Below, piece after piece: positions 7,183-12,751 of a DNA stretch of 12,751 bases; the stretch's first letter is position 1; every line of letters starts with the position of its first letter. The position numbers and the translations under genes were made by a program. The notes beneath the pieces are model-generated. The model was not told where the DNA came from. It saw nothing but the letters and a program-made list of their open reading frames with translations, and did no database searches. The stretch covers positions 1-12,751 of the forward strand of contig JAEKFU010000083.1 of NCBI GenBank assembly GCA_016522385.1. The letters are read 5' to 3'. The DNA is from Pseudomonadota bacterium. GTDB lineage: Bacteria > Pseudomonadota > Alphaproteobacteria > Rhizobiales > Aestuariivirgaceae.

Positions 7183-8071
7183 TCCGGCGCGCCCAACGAC
7201 CGACCGTCGTGCATTCTTGGCCGGTGCAAGTGCAGTGGCCTTGATTGGCCCATTCAACGACATTGCGTTGGCTGCGAAGGAAAAGGCGCTGACACTCGCC
7301 TTCATTCCGCAGGAGAACCCGGAAAAACTGATTGGCGACATCGACGTCATATCTGGGTATCTCAAGCAGCAGACCGGTGTGCCGGTGCGAGGTTTTGTCA
7401 CCAGCGACCACGCTTCGGCGATTGAGGCCTTGCGCAACGGAGACGCCGACATCTCGTTCATGGGAGCCCTGCCGTTCGTCATCGCCGAGAAGGAAGTCGG
7501 AGCTGAGGTCCTTCTTTCTGAAGTGTACCGAGGATCGCCCACCTATAGAGGTCGTATATTTGTGCGGCGAGATTCCGGAATCCAGACCCTGGCCGACTTG
7601 CGCGGAAAGTCGATTGCCTTTGCCGACCCCATCTCGGAATCCGGATACCTCTATCCGCTGGAGACGTTCGTCGAGGCAGGTTTGATCGAGCGCGATCAGG
7701 ATCCGAAAGCGTTTTTCGGCGAATTGTATTTCGCAGGTGGCTATCAGCAGGCGATGCAGGCGGTGGCGACAGGTCTCGTGGACGCGGCCGGTGCGAGCCA
7801 ATATGCGGAGTTACTGCTCTCGCCTGAACAACAGGCCGACGTGAAATGGGTGGTGGAAAGCGATCTTATCCCGTCTCATGTCGTCATTGCACGCAAAGGC
7901 CTGGACCGGGATCTGAGGGCAAAGTTCACAGCGGCGATGTTGAAACTCAACGAGCCTGCCAATTTGCCTCTCCTAAAGCACGTCTACAGCCCGGATGGCT
8001 ATGTCGAAGCCGACTCCAGGGCATTCGATGGCGTGAGAAAACTTGCAGCTGCCTACGGGCTATTGGAGTAG
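7163..8071 (+). CDS. phnD: PhnD-type ABC transporter substrate-binding protein, Tat signal
   Basis: A 302-residue periplasmic binding protein of the phosphate/phosphite/phosphonate family; the symbol denotes family, not proven substrate. The ATG lies inside the peroxidase gene (20-bp overlap) with GGAGA 6 nt upstream, so translation is probably coupled. The N-terminus has a twin-arginine signal, TDRRAFLAG with Arg15-Arg16, a modest hydrophobic stretch and likely cleavage after ALA near residue 37. Family landmarks are LTLAFIPQENPE (start of mature domain), GDADISFMGALPFVIAEK, DLRGKSIAFADPISESGYL and YFAGGYQQAMQAVATGLVDA. The loop that usually reads S-T-S-G and binds the oxyanion is S158-E159-S160-G161, so a glutamate replaces the hydroxyl residue. 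This makes a plain phosphonate ligand doubtful. It would deliver its ligand to the ATPase/permease pair encoded directly downstream. Confidence 0.9.
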   Translation: MIRRCTSPARPTTDRRAFLAGASAVALIGPFNDIALAAKEKALTLAFIPQENPEKLIGDIDVISGYLKQQTGVPVRGFVTSDHASAIEALRNGDADISFMGALPFVIAEKEVGAEVLLSEVYRGSPTYRGRIFVRRDSGIQTLADLRGKSIAFADPISESGYLYPLETFVEAGLIERDQDPKAFFGELYFAGGYQQAMQAVATGLVDAAGASQYAELLLSPEQQADVKWVVESDLIPSHVVIARKGLDRDLRAKFTAAMLKLNEPANLPLLKHVYSPDGYVEADSRAFDGVRKLAAAYGLLE

Positions 8072-8078
8072 AGTAAAC

Positions 8079-8855
8079 ATGGTCGAGCATACCCCCAACA
8101 TCCAGCTGTTCGATGTCAGGTTCTCCTATCCCGGCGGACACTCGCAGGTTCTCGACATTGACAAGCTGACGGTCGAGCCAGGCGAGCAGATTGCACTGAT
8201 AGGATCGACTGGCGCCGGCAAGAGTACGCTCCTGAAACTCCTGGACGGGCGGCTTCTTGGCTGGTCAGGCCGCGCCGAAGTGCTGGGCCGCGCTCTTTCG
8301 CCTAGGCGGCCTCAACCGCGCAGGTGGCAGGCCGACGTGGGATTGGTTTTCCAGGACTTCAGCCTGATCGAACGCGCGACAGTATTTGACAACGTGCGCA
8401 TCGGGCGACTGGGCCGGACCGAACATCGTCATCTTTCGCTCATCGGACGATTTACGGACCGCGATGCGCTGGCTGTTGAAACGGCGATCAGGGATGTCGG
8501 GCTTGAAGATCTTGCAGAACAGCGGGTCGACCGCCTGAGTGGCGGCCAGCGCCAGCGTGTCGGGGTTGCGCGATGCCTTGCTCAGGAACCCAGGATTCTG
8601 CTGGCAGACGAGCCGGTCAGCAACCTCGATCCAGCGAGCGCGGAAACAGTTCTCTGTGTCCTCAAGGAGTGCGCCGCCTCACGAGGTGCTACGTTGATCA
8701 TCAGCTCGCATCAGCCAAAGATGGTCCGCGAATTTGTCGAGCGTGTCATCGGGTTGAAGCAGGGACGGATTGTGTTTGACCGGCCCGTGGGCGCTCTGAC
8801 GCCTGGAGACTTGACCGGCCTTTATGGATGGCAGGTCGCCGACGTCGCCGCCTAA
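8079..8855 (+). CDS. phnC: PhnC-type ABC transporter ATP-binding protein
   Basis: A 258-residue ABC ATPase, all core motifs intact: Walker A GSTGAGKST (42-50), Q-loop Gln92 (LVFQDF), signature LSGGQ (153-157), Walker B ILLADEP (173-179, catalytic Glu178), D-loop SNLD and switch His211. Length and the LTVEPGEQIALIGSTGAGKS layout match PhnC-like importers. The start at 8079 is 7 bp after the binding-protein stop, with GGAG overlapping that stop; an upstream in-frame ATG at 8043 would lie inside the preceding gene and has no ribosome binding site. It energises the PhnE-like permease that starts on the next base after its stop. The symbol denotes family, since the transported substrate is unproven. 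Confidence 0.92.
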   Translation: MVEHTPNIQLFDVRFSYPGGHSQVLDIDKLTVEPGEQIALIGSTGAGKSTLLKLLDGRLLGWSGRAEVLGRALSPRRPQPRRWQADVGLVFQDFSLIERATVFDNVRIGRLGRTEHRHLSLIGRFTDRDALAVETAIRDVGLEDLAEQRVDRLSGGQRQRVGVARCLAQEPRILLADEPVSNLDPASAETVLCVLKECAASRGATLIISSHQPKMVREFVERVIGLKQGRIVFDRPVGALTPGDLTGLYGWQVADVAA

Positions 8856-9665
8856 ATGCGCCCGCACAAGGAAGCCCGAACTCAGATCGAGCGGAACAAA
8901 CCGCCCACACGATCTGCGGAGTGGTCGGGCTTCACTTTCACCGTGGTGATCGGAATCCTCGTCGTATGGGGACTGATCGATACTGGGATCGATCCGAGCC
9001 GTCTGGCGGCAAGTGGTCCACGTGTCTGGGCATTCCTTGATCGCATGTTCCCACCGGACTGGTCTGTGCTCCCCACAGTAGTGGATGCCTCGGTGGAGAC
9101 TTTCCACATTGCGTTGCTCGGGACTGTCGCGAGCGTCGTGTTCTCCAGTGTTCTGGGTGCTCTTGCCGCTGAGTCCGTGACGCCGCGTTTCATTCACATG
9201 CCGGTAAAATGGCTACTGGCGACAATCCGCGCGATACCGCTAATCCTCGTGGCAATGCTGATGGTGGGTGCCGTAGGTTTGGGCCCATTACCCGGCATTC
9301 TCGCCATTGCCTTTCATTCCACGGGCATGCTCGCCAAGTTCTACGCCGAGGCGATCGAGGGCGTTCCAGCACGTTCCCTGGAGTCGCTGGACAGTGCCGG
9401 GGCGACATGGCTGCAAAAAATGCGCTTTGGTGCATGGCCGAACATGGCGCCTGACCTCGTGCGCGACACCTTGTTCCGCTTTGAGCTCAACATACGGGAG
9501 TCACTTGTCCTTGGTCTCGTCGGCGCTGGAGGTATCGGCTTCTACATTCAGACCTATGTCCGCGCGTTCCAGTATGACAAGGCGGCGACACTGACGATCG
9601 TTGTCATCTTGTTCGTCGTTCTCATCGAGATGGTCAATCACTTCCTGAGGACATTGCTCAAATGA
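8856..9665 (+). CDS. phnE: PhnE-type ABC transporter permease
   Basis: A 269-residue inner-membrane permease. TM helices are seen at about 26-43, 82-104, 118-142, 145-165, 215-232 and 243-263. The cytoplasmic coupling (EAA) loop is at 165-196, EAIEGVPARSLESLDSAGAT..., matching the PhnE form. The ATG directly abuts the TAA of the ATPase gene and has no clear ribosome binding site, so it probably depends on translational coupling. Only one permease gene is present, so a homodimer is expected. It is last in the operon; no convincing terminator follows. The substrate is set by the upstream binding protein and is unknown. Confidence 0.92.
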   Translation: MRPHKEARTQIERNKPPTRSAEWSGFTFTVVIGILVVWGLIDTGIDPSRLAASGPRVWAFLDRMFPPDWSVLPTVVDASVETFHIALLGTVASVVFSSVLGALAAESVTPRFIHMPVKWLLATIRAIPLILVAMLMVGAVGLGPLPGILAIAFHSTGMLAKFYAEAIEGVPARSLESLDSAGATWLQKMRFGAWPNMAPDLVRDTLFRFELNIRESLVLGLVGAGGIGFYIQTYVRAFQYDKAATLTIVVILFVVLIEMVNHFLRTLLK

Positions 9666-10402
9666 GCAAAGAGATGCACCTTAGAGACTTGTTTAGGCCT
9701 GCAAAGCTGCATTTCTGATCGCCAATTGCCGCTACCGAAGCGACTGGAGACACTCCGTTCAGGGCATTTCCCGGATGTTTTCGGTTCCTGCCGGGCATGT
9801 CCATTTTCAGGGGCAACAGGGACATCCCACGCAACGGATCGGCCGATGCTCACTTGTGAGTACACGACCTATGGTTGCTGCGATTGATGTCAAAACGCGT
9901 TGGTGCGGTGTGGCGCAGGCAACGCAGTCTCGGCTCGATTGACGTGGAGAAAGGCTCTAGCCAATACGTGCTGTGGCAAACACCATGCAAATCCAAGAAA
10001 AGCGTGAGGCCCCAAACGGTGTCGAATGGGGCCTCAATACCACTTCCCATAAGAAGCGCGGGGAAGTCGTTGCCCCAGCGACATGCTCCATCAATAAAGT
10101 TTACGAGCGGTTAATTTGACCGGCAAGCTCGAGAGGACGGCCACAGAAACCAGTAAGGCCCCGCTCACCTGCCGGTGGTCACAGGGCCTCCGCAAGTGAG
10201 GGGAGCGTTAGCGCCTTCGGCTATGAGGCCAAATGCGCCAATTTCAACCTGACAGACATTGCTCATGGGATTCCCGAAGCTGAAGCTCCTGCAGAAGCTC
10301 TAGGGCGACCTAGCGGAACTGTGGGCCAAGCGCGGACATTGTCACAGAGGGCAGAATGCTTAGGATGGTTGGAACCAGGAGGCTAGAGGGATTGGGGTTG
10401 CC
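9666..10402. other. Intergenic region without a convincing gene
   Basis: About 740 bp between the permease and the NTF2-like gene. Frames of 66-79 residues exist on both strands but lack ribosome binding sites and recognisable motifs. I see no tRNA, IS end or CRISPR repeat. The notable structure is the stem-loop at 10006-10035. The first 180 bp contain small inverted repeats (ATGTCC against GGACAT around 9800-9830, CCCGG against CCGGG before it) and may be the remains of a dispersed repeat. The last part should hold the promoter of the gene at 10403, but no clear -35/-10 pair stands out. Confidence 0.5.
10006..10035 (-). terminator. Strong 9-bp stem-loop, possible leftward terminator
   Basis: GAGGCCCCA (10006-10014) and TGGGGCCTC (10027-10035) are exact inverted repeats around a 12-nt loop. 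Read on the minus strand the stem is followed by ACGCTTTTCTT, a weak U-tract, so it could end leftward transcription. On the plus strand no T-run follows. No clear leftward gene ends here, so an orphan terminator, attenuator or relic of a lost gene are all possible. Confidence 0.35.
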
Positions 10403-10756
10403 ATGACAGACGAAGCAAAAATTGCCAATCTCTTCGAAGCTTACGAGGCAGCCTTTCGCAACAAGGATGCCGAGGGCTGTGGTGAGTGTTACGCCGAAGA
10501 TGCCGAGTACATCGCTTGTGGCATGCTCCCCCTTCGTGGACGGACCGCAATTACCGCATTGCACGAAGAGATCATAAGGGCCGATTATACATTGGATTCG
10601 ATGGTGACCGAGGAGGTTCGCATTTCCGGCGACCTGGCCTATGTGCGGCAAACCACGAAGGTTAGCGGCGACACATCCCATGCCATGATTGTCATGCACC
10701 GCGATGCCGGTGACCGTTGGCTGGTCATGGCGGAAGCGGAAGTCGCTGGTGTTTGA
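10403..10756 (+). CDS. NTF2/SnoaL-like (DUF4440-type) small protein
   Basis: A 117-residue cytoplasmic protein. The ATG at 10403 follows a G-rich ribosome binding region (GAGGG, then GGGGT 4 nt before the start). It begins with an amphipathic helix, KIANLFEAYEAAFRNKDAEG, then AEDAEYIACGMLPLRGRTAI (a helix-strand turn typical of NTF2-like folds), then DLAYVRQTTKV, HAMIVMHRD and RWLVMAEAEV as the curved sheet strands. This order matches the SnoaL/SgcJ/ketosteroid isomerase-like superfamily, which includes enzymes and binding proteins, so no reaction can be assigned. No signal peptide or membrane segment. It stands alone, convergent with the GcvT-like gene, and its operon partners, if any, are not visible. 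Confidence 0.82.
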   Translation: MTDEAKIANLFEAYEAAFRNKDAEGCGECYAEDAEYIACGMLPLRGRTAITALHEEIIRADYTLDSMVTEEVRISGDLAYVRQTTKVSGDTSHAMIVMHRDAGDRWLVMAEAEVAGV

Positions 10757-10764
10757 AGCGGGTC

Positions 10765-10790
10765 AAAAAAGCCCTTTAGGGTGACGGTGG
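10765..10790 (-). terminator. Weak possible terminator of the GcvT-like gene
   Basis: Read leftward, CCCTAAAGGGC followed by TTTTTTG lies roughly 100 bp past the stop at 10886. The U-tract is good but the stem is only 3-4 bp, so this is a weak candidate in the 129-bp convergent gap. Confidence 0.25.
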
Positions 10791-10885
10791 CTATCGTACA
10801 TGCAGCTGCGGTGAAGCCGGAACATCTGCAACTTCCGCTATCAAGCAATTTCCTTCTTACCCGGTAACACGCGCTACTCCATGTT

Positions 10886-12070
10886 TCATTTGCGCTCGGG
10901 TATGTCGACCAGCTTGCCACGTGGGATCTCCGCCAGTTTATCGTAAAACGGCAGTTGCACGAGTTCGGCTTCCTGCATGGAGCCGTCCCTGCACCCAACC
11001 ATCACATGCGAACCCGGGCCGTATTGCGCGGTATCAAGCAGCGCGTAACCGATGCCGAAACCGAGATAGGGCGAGGTGGCTCCGGCCGTCACCGTGCCGA
11101 TGCGCTGGCCGGCAAGTTCCACCGCACCGGAGATCAACGGCTCACCGGTGAGGCATTTCAGCCCGTGCAGCCGCGGCTCCCGGGACATGCTCTTTAGCGC
11201 CGACTTGCCGATAAAGTCAGTCTTGTCCTCGTCGACGAACCGGCCAAGTCCAGCATCGTAAGGGGTGGTCGTGTCATTGAAGTCGGAGCCGGCATTCAGG
11301 ATACCGGCTTCGATGCGTCTGATGTTCATCGCATCGAGGCCGAAGATCTCCATGCCGAACGGCTTTCCGGCGGCATCCAGATGGGCCCACAGGGCCTCGG
11401 CATCGTGATGCGGTTCGGTATAATATTCCCAGCCAAGTTCGTTGGTGTATCCGGTCCGCGTGATCACGACTTCCTGGCCGCCGAAGGAAACCCGGGCAAT
11501 GGCGAAGTAGCCGAACGGGTCAGGCATGCCATAGTCGCTTGCGGCCTCAAGGACCTTGAGCGCGTTCGGTCCCTGGACCTGGGAAACGAAAACGTCCGGA
11601 TCGGAAATCTGCACATCCATGCCAGCCGCGTGCGCGCGCGCCCAGCTGTAGAAGTCTCCGTCCGCCTGGGCGTACCAGAACTTGTCCTGCTCCAACCGCA
11701 GCAATACGCCGTCGACGATCAGGCTACCGTCCTCGTAACACGCCAGACCGTAGCCGCAGCGGCCAACCTTCACCTTGGAAATGTCCTTGGTGAATAGTCT
11801 GTCGAGCAGGCGCTCGGCATCCGGCCCTTCGAACTGCAACGGGTACTCGCCAGTGTGCAGGACTGCTGCCTTCTGTCGGAGTAACCAGTAGCCATCCTCC
11901 GTTGAGTGATCGTCGAAACAGCAGGCCATCTGGCGCCGGTTGTAGACGCAGTAATGCGGGCCCTTGGGGCGTTCGATCTCGTGATAGGGATGGCGGCTGA
12001 GGGAATAGTCCCAGCCGGCTCCCGGCATGCTGGTGACAAGATCTCTGGTCCTACCATCGCTTGAACGCAT
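10886..12070 (-). CDS. GcvT/DmdA-family folate-dependent (amino)methyltransferase
   Basis: A 394-residue cytoplasmic enzyme of the aminomethyltransferase fold. The ATG at 12070 is preceded by GGAGGAAG at good spacing. Landmarks: VYNRRQMACCFDD (42-54), LQFEGPDAERLLDRLFTKDI (78-97), the substrate/folate region CYEDGSLIVDGVLLRL (111-126), VQGPNALKVLE (165-175), TRTGYTNELGWEYY (205-218), GLDAMNIRRIEAGI (244-257) and the C-terminal barrel starting DFIGKSAL (285-292). These follow the glycine cleavage T-protein pattern. The N-terminal VYN..., the absence of gcvH/gcvP neighbours and the length favour a stand-alone paralogue. Such paralogues demethylate compounds such as dimethylsulfoniopropionate, sarcosine or betaines onto tetrahydrofolate. 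I cannot choose among these. No partner genes (folate or one-carbon enzymes) are visible nearby. Confidence 0.88.
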   Translation of the reverse strand: MRSSDGRTRDLVTSMPGAGWDYSLSRHPYHEIERPKGPHYCVYNRRQMACCFDDHSTEDGYWLLRQKAAVLHTGEYPLQFEGPDAERLLDRLFTKDISKVKVGRCGYGLACYEDGSLIVDGVLLRLEQDKFWYAQADGDFYSWARAHAAGMDVQISDPDVFVSQVQGPNALKVLEAASDYGMPDPFGYFAIARVSFGGQEVVITRTGYTNELGWEYYTEPHHDAEALWAHLDAAGKPFGMEIFGLDAMNIRRIEAGILNAGSDFNDTTTPYDAGLGRFVDEDKTDFIGKSALKSMSREPRLHGLKCLTGEPLISGAVELAGQRIGTVTAGATSPYLGFGIGYALLDTAQYGPGSHVMVGCRDGSMQEAELVQLPFYDKLAEIPRGKLVDIPERK

Positions 12071-12294
12071 CGTCTTCCTCCCGCTGGCCCTTGCAGTGCG
12101 CCTGAAGCTCCAACCGAAGTCTTTGGCCTTTCTGAAAAGCAGATGTACAGGCTCACTATAAACATGCAGAATAGAGCCAAAATCGTCGGTTGAGAATTGA
12201 TTTGATCTTGCCGATCATTTAGTCAATTTGAATTCATGATGAGCAAGCGGATCATTGGCAAGGATCGATTGTGTAAAGCCGCTGTTGCATGCGA

Positions 12295-12732
12295 CTATTG
12301 TGCGCCGAGACAACCATAGAACTGCGCCACATCGCCTTCGAGCGTCTCCGGCATAGTCTGATTGAAAACCAAAACAGGGCGAGGAATCGTCACACGCACG
12401 GATGGCTTGCGGAAACATTCTCGCGCGGCCACAGGGTCTTCACCAAGCTCTGCACCCATCGACGATGAACCGCGATATGCCACGGCCCGTTTAACCTTTA
12501 TTGGAAGCTGCCTTACTGACAGGGAGAGCTGGAACGAGCGTCCTTCGGTGTCGGCGTTCTCACCGGAAATCGTCCCGGTGAAACGGAACGAGATTAGGCT
12601 CTGTTGAACCTGGAAGTCACTGACCTGGCCGTCCATGCTGAATGGAGCTGCCCGATGGGCACCCCCCGCAGTACACGGAGAGGGCAGGGCAATCAGCAAC
12701 AACCCCATCAAGCAACTCGCTGGTCTAATCAT
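12295..12732 (-). CDS. Secreted protein of unknown function
   Basis: A 145-residue protein. GGAGGT lies 8 nt before the ATG at 12732. Residues 1-~22 are a signal peptide (MIRPASCLMGLLLIALPSPC, then TAGG). Cys20 does not sit in a good lipobox, so a Sec-cleaved soluble protein is more likely than a lipoprotein. The mature part is beta-rich by appearance (MDGQVSDFQVQQSLISFRFTG, SFQLSLSVRQLPIKVKRAV) with two cysteines, Cys106 and Cys141, that could pair. I recognise no family. It is transcribed towards the GcvT-like gene with a 224-bp gap, too wide to assume co-transcription. Confidence 0.75.
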   Translation of the reverse strand: MIRPASCLMGLLLIALPSPCTAGGAHRAAPFSMDGQVSDFQVQQSLISFRFTGTISGENADTEGRSFQLSLSVRQLPIKVKRAVAYRGSSSMGAELGEDPVAARECFRKPSVRVTIPRPVLVFNQTMPETLEGDVAQFYGCLGAQ

Positions 12733-12751
12733 GGATGCACCTCCAGGGCCG

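Noticed and set aside
7076..7801. 241-residue leftward frame opposite the end of the peroxidase and the binding protein
   Set aside because: It lies antisense to two well-supported genes and shows no motifs; it is a shadow of GC-rich codon bias.
9850..10050. 66-residue leftward frame beginning MGSGIEAPFDTVWG, covering the strong stem-loop
   Set aside because: The sequence looks mildly protein-like, but there is no ribosome binding site, no known motif, and its open frame comes partly from the inverted repeat. Not enough to call a gene or pseudogene.
9875..10114. 79-residue rightward frame in the same gap
   Set aside because: It overlaps the leftward frame, has no ribosome binding site, and its composition (basic, Ser-rich) is typical of a chance frame.

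Overview
The window reads as a chromosomal stretch of an alphaproteobacterium, most likely Hyphomicrobiales (rhizobial or Roseibium-like). This is inferred from a cysteine-free Fur homologue whose C-terminal half follows the rhizobial Fur/Mur pattern, a long palindromic intergenic repeat of a kind common in that order, the GC-rich codon use and the AGGAG-type ribosome binding sites. I cannot name the species.

Layout. (1) Bases 1-2364, minus strand: the 5' 788 codons of a large TIR-nSTAND-WD40 protein that runs off the left edge; it is a candidate NAD-consuming immune or signalling ATPase. (2) 2365-2705: no gene, two stem-loops. (3) 2706-3005, minus: a small secreted protein. (4) 3054-3220: a 167-bp near-perfect inverted repeat, MITE-like. 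(5) 3255-5092, minus: a Fur-family regulator followed by an MFS transporter with a histidine-rich tail. (6) 5093-5286: a divergent control region with two Fur-type 7-1-7 operators, one lying between the -35 and -10 of the rightward promoter. (7) 5287-9665, plus: a tight four-gene operon with a long di-haem cytochrome c peroxidase-like protein, a Tat-exported PhnD-type binding protein, a PhnC-type ATPase and a PhnE-type permease. (8) 9666-10402: about 740 bp with no convincing gene and one strong stem-loop. (9) 10403-10756, plus: a small NTF2/SnoaL-like protein. (10) 10886-12070, minus: a GcvT/DmdA-family folate-dependent methyl or aminomethyl transferase. (11) 12295-12732, minus: a small secreted protein of unknown function.

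The most interesting unit is 3255-9665. The arrangement suggests that the Fur-like regulator senses a metal (iron or manganese, not decidable here) and represses the rightward operon from the two operators. The operon would then supply a periplasmic redox enzyme plus a complete importer of the phosphonate/oxyanion family when the metal is scarce. A PhnDCE-type importer placed behind a di-haem peroxidase and under Fur-type operators points away from ordinary phosphonate uptake and towards a metal or metal-complex acquisition system. That function is inference; the gene families, the operon structure and the operators are read directly from the sequence.
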